A stretch of 64,000 nt of DNA, from positions 62,001 to 126,000 of the forward strand of contig JAKFAO010000006.1 of the NCBI GenBank assembly GCA_021527695.1, in the 5' to 3' direction. The stretch is from Naematelia aurantialba (lineage: Eukaryota > Basidiomycota > Tremellomycetes > Tremellales > Naemateliaceae). Under the pieces are notes generated by a model, which had not been told where the DNA came from, did not search any database, and was given only the letters and a program-made list of their open reading frames with translations. Both the position numbers and the translations under genes were made by a program. Position 1 is the stretch's first letter; each line of letters opens with the position of its first letter. Of this stretch, positions 39,646-50,687 are shown one piece after another.

Positions 39646-41730
39646 ATGTCCATACCCTCACATCTCGGCTTACGGTCAATGTCAAAACCTTCCTACGCCA
39701 TCGCGCTCGCCGTGTTGCTGACCGTGGTCTTTTTCCTCGTGTCCACATCCCATTCTTCCACCCATTCCTCCCCAGATTGGTATTCCCTCCTCCTTCCTTC
39801 CGACGCCAAGTCAGACGACAGGGGACCCTTTGACTTGGATTGGCGGCTCGAGCAGTTCCGCTCGAGACCAGTGTGGGAGCATGCAGAGTTGCAATACCCT
39901 TCACGATATGCCTGTACGCCTCTCTCTCTGTCTCTGTTTCTTTCGTTCTCTCTCTCTTTTTTTTTTCTCTGCGACAAGACTGCATGTACTGACCCGATGC
40001 AGGCCCCTTGACGACGTTTAATCGAGACGAATACTTTTTCAATCGGTGGAGACTGGAAAAATGGCCGGCAATACGGGCGTCCCAGCTCCGAGAATGGCGA
40101 CAAGAGTTGTTCGACTACATCTCAGAGTGCAAATCCGCCGGCGTTCCCCTCGTATGGTCAGACGACATGCTGGAAGGGATGCCGCCGCAGCGTGGTGTCC
40201 TGTATGCAGGAGGGGATGGCAAGGCGTTGAAGCGGTTACGGCTGAGTCTGCACGTTCTGCGAAACGTCGTCAAGAGCGAGTTGCCCGTGGAGATTTATCA
40301 CTATCCGGACGAGTTCCAAGGAGAGGGTGTGAAGGACGGGCTGTTGACGGATTTTGGACCGGGGATCCGACTGGTTGAAGTCGGCGGCAAGCACGAGGGG
40401 AAGAACTGGCGTGAGTGTGGAGGCTCACCCGTCCACTTGCCACCTATGCGTTGACACTTTGCTGACGAGCGTTCCCGTCACTCGTTGCTCTCTGTTCACC
40501 GTGATTCACATGTGCTTGCTGTCTGTCACTCTGCGGACGCCGCCGATTTGTTCTGCTTCGACTCTTTACTCTGCAGAGGTCAAAATCTCCGCCTTTCTCT
40601 CCACTGCATTCACCGAATTCGTCTGGCTCGACACGGACAACTTTCCGCTGATCGACCCTGCCGAGCTCTTCGATACGATCGAGTACCGCGCGTCGAGGCA
40701 CGTGTTCTGGTCGGACCTGAACAAGGATCATCCTGATAACGCCATATGGCGGCTCGTCGGCCAGCCGTGCTCGGACCGCCATTGGCCTGCCGAGACCGGG
40801 CAGGTGGTCTTTGACAAGCGGGGGAATGGGGGGCTGAATTACGCGGTTCTGCGTATTGCATGGCACATGATGGACAAGAGCAAGACGTGGGGTGAACTCA
40901 TCTACGGCGACAAGGACACTTTTGTGAGTCGATCGTGAGGGGAAACAAGGGGTGGGGTGGGGATCGTAGCGGAGAGAGAGCGAGGGAGGGCTGACAAAGG
41001 CAGAGATTTGCAATGTACATTCTTGGTTTGGATTACCAGATGGCCCCACGCGTCTTCACCTCGACCGGCGGGTATGTCGCCCCCACCACGGGTGAGGACA
41101 TCAAGACGTTTTGCGGGCATTCCAGTGAGTGTGCTTGCGAGTCTTGAGTATGCAGAGTCTTTGATATGACTGCTGGCGAGTCTTGAGTATGCCGAAATTT
41201 GGTATGACTGCTTGCGAGTCTTTGATATGACTGCGTGCAAGTCGTACTCTACCATGTGCCATCTGTTCTGCTGTCGATTCCCAGTACCTCATGTGGACGG
41301 CCTGGGGTCGCGGACGCCGCTAACCCCCGCAGTGATGCACTACGAGCCGACTCCCTGGTCGGAGCGCCACAACCCCGACTACCGGCACCGCCCGGCGTTT
41401 ATGCACACGATCCTCGGCAAACATTCCGCCAAACTGCAAGCGTCCAAGCTATTCTCCAACCTGTCCCGCCCATTGTTGGACGGCATCTCCGAGCCGGCCC
41501 TCGTGCGCACGCCGGCACGGTGGAGCGGGAGCTGCTTTGACTTTCTGCGGCAGGGGCCGAGCGGGCTTGCCGGCGTGGAGGGCGGGTTCAACGACGGCCA
41601 GGACGTGGTGTTTTGGCCGATTGAAGAGGCGTTCAAAGACCAGTATGGTAGGGTGCGGGCGGAGGGGCTGGAGACTATACGCGCGCTCCAGGCGCTCGGC
41701 GAGGACTTTATGGCGGTGCATCTGGCATGA
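39646..41730 (+). CDS. GT71 MNN1-like alpha-mannosyltransferase (type II membrane protein)
   Basis: Five exons (39646-39913, 40003-40410, 40577-40923, 41004-41124, 41285-41730) join in frame to 529 residues. An alternative start at 39679 removes 11 residues. The anchor is YAIALAVLLTVVFFLVS. Family landmarks: VLYAGGDGKALKRLRLSLHV, ELPVEIYHYPDEF, KISAFLSTAFTEFVWLDTDN with the DxD-type metal site DTD (40630-40638), DNFPLIDP, FWSDLNKDHPDN, ETGQVVFDK and YGDKDTFRFAMYIL. These are the conserved blocks of fungal Mnn1/Mnn2-type (Mannosyl_trans3) enzymes, which add alpha-linked mannose from GDP-mannose in the Golgi. Linkage and acceptor cannot be read. The promoter is shared with the minus-strand GT-like gene and now contains the copia element. 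Confidence 0.88.
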
Positions 41731-42303
41731 TCGTGGCTGCGACGGTGGCAGTGGCGACCGTTGCTGACGGTGGGATTGGAGATGGGCACGGGAATGGCCG
41801 AGATAGACGATATATAGCTGTCGTCGGACGAGGCGCGGCTAGGCGACGCCGAGCGCATCCGCGCATCATGGCGGTTGGGCAGACCGCCACTGGCCATGTT
41901 GTATCTGTATGTCCTTGCAGGCTAGCAGGAGCATGCAATTTCACTGGATTCGTCCTGCTACTAGTCGTCACTGGATAGGTCCCGCTGTTGCCACAGGCAT
42001 GTCCGGCTACACGGCAGGGCTCGCGACGAGCAGTGATCAGGGATTGATACACACAGATCAAGACACACGCCGCAGGACACCCACCCACAGCAGAGCCCAA
42101 CCACAGCAGAGCCCGATAACACCACAGCAGAGCACGATAAATGACCAAAGCAGCACCGCACGGAGCCCTAGACACGCCTGGAGCACTCGACACGAACAGA
42201 GCCATGAAAGACAAAGACGCAAAGAGCACGCAACCCCACACCCAGGACGCATGAGCACGCATGAGCATGAAAATGATGCCATCCTAGCCTACAAAACGCC
42301 CCT
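41731..42303. other. convergent intergenic region, GT71 and eL31
   Basis: 573 bases between two stops, with short A/C-rich repeats (CCACAGCAGAGC-like, about 42090-42140). No gene supported. Confidence 0.55.
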
Positions 42304-43943
42304 ACTCGTCGCCCTCCACGAGGACCGTCTGCAAGCCCTGCGATGGGTTAGCGCTGCTCATACTCTCGGTCGCTATCTCCGCTTTCCTCTCTCCTCTCTC
42401 CCTCCCACTCTAGTCTCCGGCCATGCTCGCACGAGACACACGTCCTCGACTACTGAACACCGCATGCCGCAGATAGACCTCGTGAGCCTCACGTTCTCGG
42501 GCATCACCACTGCACCCGCCCATCTCCATCTACGCCCACCACAATTCCATCTCGCGCCGTGCTGCCCCCCTCCAGCCACGCCCGCACGTCCTGCTCCTAC
42601 CCCGCACCTGCCTCTACCCGACAACCATCCCCTCAACGCTCTCATCTCGAGTCGCCTCGACCTAAACCGTCACAAGCTCACCTTGAAGCTGGTCACACCC
42701 TCGACGACCGAGGCCGACACGTAGAGCTTCTCCTTTGCGCCCTCGTCGTCATTTCGCTTTCGCTCGAGACGCACGCGGATACGGCGAGGGGGGGAGCGGA
42801 TACCCTGTGCCCAGATGGCCTGGTTGAGACCGGGGGAGATGCGCACGTCCTTGACGCCCATTGTCTTCTGTGCGAATTCGACCACCGCCTTGACGGCTTT
42901 GGGTGCCTCTGCGGATTGTGAGTTTCAGGCTTCAGTTGTAGGAAGGATCACCATCAAGGTGTCTAGAGTTGCAACAGAGAGCAAGACTGCGGAGGCAGAG
43001 CTGAGATGAGGGATCGGTGGGTGAGACATGAAAGATATTGGAGATAATGCGGTGAGACATGAGATATAGGTGATGAGGGGCGAACGACCAGAACGAGACA
43101 GAAACCAGTCGACGCACTCTTCTTGAAGGACAGGTCGTGCACGCGCTTGTGCAGGTGGATAGTGTACTCGCGGGTCACGACATCACGGAGCGCCGAACGG
43201 GTTTTGGGAGCCTAAGCGGGTCAGCAAAGGCCAAGTGGTTTGCGCATTGCGCGGGTGCCGCAGGACTAGAGGGCAGAGGAAGAGTAGCTCATGACAAGGG
43301 GTACTATATTTTGATCCATCCATGTCCAACCAGCACGGCCACGCAGCCGAGTCTAGCCTCCTCCCCTGCCTGCAGCCCACGCTCTCGGGACCACCACCTC
43401 CTCGGCGTCACTTTACACGTCTGAGGGACGAGGGAAGAAAGGCATATCCGGGAGGAGGACGGAAGGATCATATGAATTCGCGAAGAAACCGACCTTGCGT
43501 TCCTTGGTGGGAGCCTACACGAATCAGCAAAGCTCTACATTGTCCACGTCGCATGTCCCACGGCCCCTCCTGCTGAGCAATATCCAAGCCTCCGCCTGCG
43601 TAGCCACTGACTCGCCTGTCATGTGCGGACACGAGCGAGCCAAGGGCAAGCGTTGATGTGACCCGAGATGCAAGGCACACTGATAGGTCCGACACCACAT
43701 GCTCTCTCGCGAATCTCGTCGAGCGCCAGTCCTCCAGCTCGCCCGAGCTGAGTCGAAACGCTGAAGGCTCGTCTCCACACCCATCCAGTTCCTCTACCGC
43801 ATCGTCACCCATCCACATCCACATTCGCACAACTTGCATTCAGCCCATCCTCTCTCGCCCCCCATCTCTTCTTCAGATCGCATGCTCGCCGCTCACAGCC
43901 GCCATCCCGTCCGACAAGCCCAGACGCGAACAAAACTCACCAT
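42304..43943 (-). CDS. RPL31: 60S ribosomal protein eL31
   Basis: The first coding exon is only the ATG (43943-43941), followed by GTGAGT. A 21-nt exon (APTKERK, about 43516-43496) and then the main exons follow: [90 protein letters not shown], and a last exon [11 protein letters not shown] ending at 42304. This is full-length eL31, a conserved protein at the exit-tunnel side of the large subunit. The donor after the 21-nt exon would be GTCGGT, which is weak; skipping that exon keeps frame. The long first intron (about 420 nt) is typical of fungal ribosomal protein genes. Confidence 0.93.
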
Positions 43944-44333
43944 CTTGCCTACTCCTTTTGCTCAAGACTTGAGGGATAAAGAGCCTGCAAGCTATCGACG
44001 ATCTTTTACGCCTGGCAGCAACGAGACAAGCAAAAGACCGCAGAACGCCGGCCACCGAGGCGACCGGGGATTAAATGTGGCAGTTAGATACCAATCGGAT
44101 TTTACAACAGCTCTTATCTCCGATTTTAGCGTTTCTAACGCCCTCGACGGATCACTGTTTTTTGTCCATCTTCGCCTTGGGCGCGGTTCTCACATATGCA
44201 TATGTATTCCTCCTAGAGACCCACAAGATTGATACTGCAATGACCCATCCAAGATAGACTGGAATTCTCTCGCAACACCAGAGACAACCAGCCGACAACT
44301 GCTTCTTCCAGCGACCCTCCTCGACGCACCGTC
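43944..44333. promoter_or_regulatory. eL31 promoter region
   Basis: 390 bases between the eL31 start and the stop of the next minus-strand gene. No gene. I could not assign specific ribosomal-protein promoter elements. Confidence 0.5.
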
Positions 44334-46879
44334 TCATTGTGGTTGCGGCCACGGTTGCCACTGCGCCTGCGCCGTTGCCTGCGCTTGTGCTTTCGCCTGC
44401 GCAATCTGCTGCTCCTGCGTAAGGTTCTGTTTAAACTGCTCCGCTATATGCCGGAACTCTGCAATCGCGTCGCCTGTCTGCCCGTTTGGCATATGCGGTG
44501 GCGGGTCTCGGTTCATCCCGTTGCCCAAACTGGATCGGCGGAGATCCGCCATCTGAGGCTGGGTGGTTGCGGCTCTCTCGTACATCCTTGGCGGTGTAGG
44601 AATGCGGCTGGTCAGAGGTACTATGGGTGGGGGCTGTGATCCTGGGCGTGTGACGTCTCCGGGACCATATGCATACACCGCCGTCGATACCGCCGCGGGA
44701 TGGTACCCGCTGACGTTGGGTTGGTAGACGTGCGGTGGCTGCTGAGCGGTATTCGGAGCATTAATGGGAACCACTGGTAGCTGAGGCGGGGAGGGTCGGT
44801 ACTGTTGGACTGGCTGTGCCATCGGGTAGACTGGTTGAGGTACGACCAAGGGAGCCTGCTGCCCGTTGGCCGGCGTAGGCAGTCCAGTGGAACCGATAGA
44901 AGGGGAGACGTGCGGCAACTGGGCTGCTTGAGTACTTGGTGTGGAGTGGGGTAGAGTGCTGGAGGGGATAAGAGGCGTAGCTTGACCATTCAGCTCCTCA
45001 GTCTCCGGCACGCTGGGCAAGGCTTTCGCCGCCCTCATGGACGCTGCAGCACGGGAGATCTCCTGGAGCATAGTCAGCCTGAGTCGCGAAGCGCGCAGAA
45101 TACTGAGCATGCCGAGTTCACATACCTTGCGAACCAGATCCGGGAGGTCCTTTTTGGTCGCTGTCAGGATGTGCTTGGCCATCTCCAGCTCGCGTTGACT
45201 CTTTGTCGCTCGTTCAGCTTCAAGCTCCTTTCTCAACGCTTGCACTTCGTCCGCCAGAGCCTGTATGCCTGGTTTGGTATCCTCTCCATCAGACTGTCCG
45301 TTGGTTGTCGTGTTTCTCAGTGCCTCGACTTCTCTCTTCAAGGCTTGCACCTCGAGAGCGAGATCGAGTGCCGACTGGTCTGTCGTGCCAGCCACAACTG
45401 GATTGCGTTTGCTTTCCAAAAGCGCCCATTCGTCTTCATCGTTGTTCTCTTGGTCCTGCCCTTTGATCTCATCCCCGCCCTCCTGGGCTTTGGCCTCGAG
45501 CCACCTTTTCCCTTTCAGTCGCTTCTTCTCCAGTGCTCGCCAGCTCATGTCCCGAACTGTGGCATCATCTCCCAGAGCGAGCCACATCTCATTCTCCATA
45601 TCGTCGCATCTTTCTTCCAGGTAGGTTTTGAGCTGCTCCACAGACTCGACACGGGTGATGAGGTCATTGAGCAGCTCTTTCGCGCGACTGCGCTTCTCTT
45701 GTCGAGTAGGCCGATCTGACGAGTCGACCGCAGTAGGATCCTCTTTGGCGGCCGCCATCCCACCTGGAGCCATCTCGACATCTTCTGTTACCGGAAGAGG
45801 AGGCGGAGCAGTACTCGGTGCCGGCGGGGTTCCTATAGGCATAGATTGCGTCGGGCTCTCTTCTAGCTTGGCCAGCCGCTCGCGTATCCCGTCAAGCTCT
45901 AGATTCCGCACATCTCCTTCAGCGACACCAGGCACGGCTATTGCGCGTTTGAGCAAGACGGTGAGAGCATCTTGCAGCTCGATCATCCGCCGGTTCAGCT
46001 CTCTCTCGGTTTCGTCGACACGTCGTTGTGCTTCGGACAACGCCAGACCGGCCGACGAGAACACGAAGGGGCGGGAAAATGAGCGCATGCGGGTGAGGTG
46101 TCGAGCGGCGAGGGCGAGGCTCGACGTAGAAACGAGGGCGGCATGCATTGTTCTGCACGTACTCAGCATGCTGCGCGTGCCAATCGTGCTACACAATCCT
46201 CAGAAGAGACACGGACCTCGTGAATTCTTGTAATCCTAGTGCAACCGAGCCCGGCTCTCCCCTCAGCACACCGTCATCCCCACGACTCGAACTTTGTGAC
46301 CGCACCGGCCTCTTCCCCGCATCTTGCAAATTCCCTCTTGAGCGTGATCCTTCGTAGTCCGCCCCACCGGGCGAGCGCGACCTCTTCCGTGGAGCTAGAT
46401 AAGACGTAGATGGTCTCGAGTCGGAGCCTTCACGCGGACGCTCGGGAGAGCGTGACCGCCGGGCGGCGATCTCTCCAGGTTCAGTGCTAGAACCTCGTGT
46501 CCTGCTAAGGATTAATCTCCAATCACAAAATTACACATCCAGAAGCCAAACTGAAGGCTTGCCAGCAGACTCAGAGATGACAGACGTACCTCGTCTCCAG
46601 CTGGCGATAGACGTCGGACATCGTCCTCGGGGGGCTCCTGGGCTTGGGTAGTCCTGCGCTCTCGGAACCTTTGATGGGACTCGTGACTTTGCGGAAGTTT
46701 CGGTCTGGACTAGAAAGTCGTCGAGGCGACCCAACGGGAGGAGGACGCGAACTGGAGCTCCCGTCGGCAGGCCAGCCCGCGCGCCTCTGGGTTTCCCAGT
46801 ACCGCTCATCCCTTGGGTGCGTCTTCTGTCGCCACGCTTCCCACGAGCGTTCGTCGTCGGGTCGTGGCGGGGGAGCCAT
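44334..46879 (-). CDS. unrecognised coiled-coil protein with RS/Pro-rich N-terminus and Gln/Pro-rich C-terminus
   Basis: About four exons, near 800 residues. Exon 1 (from ATG 46879) reads MAPPPRPDDERSWEAWRQKT and contains two related DERxWExxR blocks. Exon 2 is rich in Arg, Ser and Pro (RRSRSPERP, RKRSRSPGG). The long exon has a coiled coil (AQRRVDETERELNRRMIELQ) and an acidic/charged middle (DQENNDEDEWALLESKRNPV). A second heptad region (LEVQALKREVEALR, DEVQALRKELEAERA) follows. The C-terminus is Pro/Gln-rich and ends AQAQATAQAQWQPWPQPQ. An intron of about 59 nt (near 45070-45128) removes the stretch after DLVRK. Composition fits a nuclear protein, but I recognise no family. Confidence 0.7.
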
Positions 46880-47263
46880 GGAACGCAAGAATCCAAGATA
46901 TGAGAGACGTGATCTGGTTTACACTACTCAGACCGAGCACGGAAGTATTTCTGCCAGGTGACCTCGGCTGTCAACAGTTGAGGTTCCCAATGGCAGTTGT
47001 AGGGGGCCGGTGATGCTTCTCATTAGAGGACGGGGGGTGGTTGCAGGTAATTCTCTAGCACCCGACACGACGGCTGGGAGATTAAGACATGAGCCATGCA
47101 TCTCTCTCTCTCTCCTCTCACTTGCCAGCGCAGACCTATGCCTTGGGACCGGCAACCAAGTCCTGTAAAGCAATTTGCCACCGCGATCTCTCGGCGTCAT
47201 CCGCTGTAAGCTGGTACGCGTTTGAACTCACTCGATTCTTTCCTCTCTGTATACAGTTCCAAG
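46880..47263. promoter_or_regulatory. divergent promoter between the coiled-coil gene and TUL1
   Basis: 384 bases with a short TC run (about 47100-47118). No gene. An intron in the TUL1 leader is possible, because a CAG lies 9 bases before its ATG. Confidence 0.45.
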
Positions 47264-50200
47264 ATGTCTGGTCCAGCAGCTGAAGGCGGTCCTGCATCGC
47301 CAGCTGGAGCGCCTTCCTCGGAGCCGGCAGCTGCTACGGCTGCCTCGGGCAATCCGGCGCCGGCAACTGCAGCTGCAACGGCGCAACAACGGCGAGAACG
47401 GCTAGCAGCGCTGCCTCCAGGTGTGCTGATGGATGGGCAAACGCCAGTGCAGCCTCCACGGCCCAACCTCGGCTCGATGCTCTTCTTGACTGCTTTCTTC
47501 TTCTTCATGTCAGGTGGAAACAACATGCCCGAGACTCGTATTGTCGTAGGGCCGGATGGACAGATCAGGCAAAGGGTCACCGAACTCGACATGGCAAGGA
47601 CGTACGTGGACGAGTATACCGGCTGGATGAATGGGACTGGCAACTGGACCGAGGTGAGTTTACAGAGTCAACGGACACTCTACAGCGAGCAGGGCGATAT
47701 GTCGGATTGTTGCTCATCATATGACAGCCTGCAGCCCCAGTAATCCTCCCATCATCGATCCTACCACCCGAGTACCAACATGACCCTTCCAATTCATTCT
47801 TCACCAACATGACCGGGTTCTACCGTGAAGCCAAAGTTCACGTTGTCAACCTTCTGGATCCACAGGCTTCCGATTCCCCATTCTTTCGTCAGGTCGATCT
47901 TCCAAACCTGAACACGTCGAGCTGGAACGAGACATTGGCGGAAGAGCTGCGCGGTTCATGGGAGTGGGCAGCAGTAGATAGATGGGATATGAACATTCGA
48001 GAGCGGGAGGTGGAAGCCAACACGACCAATTGGACTTGGATCAGGGGCTCTGCAACGATCTATGCCGGCGAAGACAGCAGCATCGACTACAACTTCTACG
48101 GTTTACATCACCTTGCCAACGGGACGTACGAGCTGTTTGCTCAACCAGACGGAGTCAAGATCGACATTCGCAATATTCCGAGACTGTACACGGCACACCA
48201 CAACGAGTCCGCTCAGATTATATTAGCGGAACTGGAGAAAGAGCTGTCAATCCAGGAAGGAAACATCCTGTTAACCGACGCCAAGCTGGATGGTAGGTCA
48301 CAGATAGCGTCGAGGCTGAAGCGCAGAACCCACGGAAACAAAGTGTTCCCTCCTGATCCACCTCGCATTGCCTCCCTTACCTGCTGGATGGGCGAGCGAG
48401 GATATAGAATTGTACGAGAGCGAGATGCGAGTTCCCACGGGCATCCGATCGAGTCTCGCTCGTCCGCCAAACTACTGGGACGGCGTCGGGCTTGGTGGGG
48501 TCGTGATTGCCGACGAGTGTGGTTGGGCTATTGGGCTGGATCGAGGCACGGGTGTCAAGATCGACGACTTTTGGCGCAAATCCATCGATTGTGAGTGTTC
48601 GGCATCCCCTGCACCCAAGGTGATCAGTCCCGTTAACGCTATCTCAAGATGCCGCCTTTGCGACGGTGTGTCAATTGGCTGTCCTGGTCCTGCTCGTCCG
48701 CCAGATGGAGGCTACTCGGACCCCATCGACGCTGGCCAAGGTGTCGCTGTGGACCATCGTTCTCATGGGAATCTCCGACTCTTGGATATTCTCCGCCCAC
48801 GTCGTCGTAGGCATTATGAGCGATAACCGAGCCAGCATGGCCATGTTGGTTCCTGGCTTCTTGTGTCTGTGCAGCGCTATTGTCTTTGGCCCGGTCAGCT
48901 ATCCCTCTCTCGGCTCGCCAAATGTTTGCTGACGCACATAGCGATACGCGGTGTTGCTTCACCGCATTCAAGCGCCTGAGCGGGTGATCCCACCCCGACC
49001 GACGCCATCTCCCTCGCCCCCACCGCCGGCTACAGCACCTGGCACCCTCCCTACCCCCGCTGTACAGCCGAACCCGGCGCCACCTCCAGAACCCATCTCT
49101 ACTCGCGCAAGGAACCTATTCGCAGATCACCCTGGCGTGCGCTGTGAGTACCTCGTCCTTCAGCCCCTATTCCTGGCCATTCAGCGGACGTGGGATGTGA
49201 CAGGGCTGATGGAACCAGGGCTCGGAGGATTGTTCCTCATCTTCGTCGTGTTTCAAGTTGCACTCGTGCCGCCGATCGTCCCATTCTTCCTCTTCACTAT
49301 GTACTCGTTCTGGATCCCGCAGATATGGCGGAATGCCAGGCGCGGTACATCGCATGCGCTGGATCATACTTTTGTTATTGGCACTTCGATCGGTCGACTC
49401 GGCCTCCCGCTCTGTAAGTTGCCGTTGCCGCTACCCTTCCATCTCCCAGTCCTCCACCCCTACCCTTTCACCCCTCCTTGCCTACCTCTGCCTAGACGCC
49501 TACTACCTCTTCCCCCTCTGCTTCTTGCGAGTGGTCCATCTTCGGGCGGGGAACCCGATCCGGATCGCAGCTGAGCAGCCAGACGCATTCGCATGTCCCG
49601 AGAACGTCTTCTTCATCAAGACAACGCAGTGGGTTTGGGGCCTCGTAGCATGGCAGTGGTTCCAGATCATGGTGATGATTGCGCAAGAGCGTTTCGGCCC
49701 TGCATTCTTGTACGTCCGCCATTGGTTCAACAGCAAACGAGCGAACGCTGATGTAGAACCTCAGTCTGCCCAAGAGCGTGAGTGACTGTCACGCCTCGAA
49801 TGAGACTATACATTCCGTCTGTGGTCGTTGTGGTTGCGTCGTGGTCGTGGTCGCGGTGTGATCGTGGTTGTGGCGGTGGTTGCGTTGTCGTCGTGGTTGC
49901 GTTGTGTTTTGGCTATGGTCAGGGGGAGGAGGGGAGGAGGGGAGGAGGGGAGGTGGGGAGGAGGGGAGGGGAGGGGGGAAGCGGAGGAGGAGGGGCCGTC
50001 GTGGCTGCTGTGCTGTGCTGATGTGCTCAGTTCGCCCCGGAAGAACTATACAACTACCACCCCCTGCTCCCTTCGCCCGACCCGGAAAACCCCTCGTCAC
50101 CATTCACAGGCCCAGACCGAGACGGCCTCGGACCGGGCACCGACGAAAAAACATGTTCGATCTGTATGGAAGAGGTGGACACGCGCCCGGGACCCTCGTC

Positions 50201-50495
50201 AGAGGTCTTACTCGGCATCAATCCACGTCGCTCGTATGCGCTCGCGCCGTGTCATCACTTGTTTCACACAAAGTGTCTCCAGCAGTGGCTGGCTATCAAA
50301 GTGGGCTTCTCCCCTCCCTTTCTGCCTCTCCCCCTCTCCCCTCGCTCTCCCCCTCTCCCTCTCGCTCTCCCCCTCTCCCCCTCTCGCTCTCCACGCCCTC
50401 CCTCTGCGACCGCAATTGCGTCAGACGACCAAACATTCGCTAACAATCAACAGACAATCTGTCCGCTCTGCAAGAGGAGCTTGCCACCCTTGTGA
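47264..50495 (+). CDS. TUL1: Golgi transmembrane RING E3 ubiquitin ligase Tul1/Dsc1
   Basis: Ten or so exons, roughly 800 residues. A Pro/Ala-rich N-terminus is followed by a first membrane segment (LFLTAFFFFMSG) and a large glycosylated lumenal domain (NMTGFY, NTSSW, NTTNWTW). Six or seven membrane segments then follow (AAFATVCQLAVLVLLV, LWTIVLMGISDSWIFS, LVPGFLCLCSAIVFG, FLIFVVFQVALVPPIVPFFL, WVWGLVAWQWFQ). Between them lies the Tul1 signature PQIWRNARRGTSHAL...FVIGTS. After FAPEELYNYHPLLP comes a C-terminal RING-H2: CSICMEEVD...PCHHLFHTKCLQQW, then CPLCKRSLPPL. This is the catalytic subunit of the Dsc complex, which works in Golgi and endosomal quality control and in SREBP cleavage in fungi. 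The intron at 49781-50029 is G-rich, and the one before the last exon is a CCCTCTC repeat. The gene is convergent with SCC3. Confidence 0.9.
49919..49982 (+). repeat. GGGGAGGA purine repeat in a TUL1 intron
   Basis: At least eight runs of three or more G within about 64 bases (GGAGGGGAGG units), on the transcribed-sense strand of the TUL1 intron. It fits a stable G-quadruplex. Confidence 0.85.
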
Positions 50496-50687
50496 CATTC
50501 CACCAGCCATATCAGCATACACTCTCATTGTTGTAATCTATCATATCATCGCATGCATGGGAATCCAGCACACGGGGCCCAAAAGAAAAATATCAACAGT
50601 TTCAGATGTCCTTGTGCATGATTTTACCTCCTGCCCCACCCCAGTCCATTACCGTTCACCTTTGCTGTCCCACAGCAAACTTCTTTC

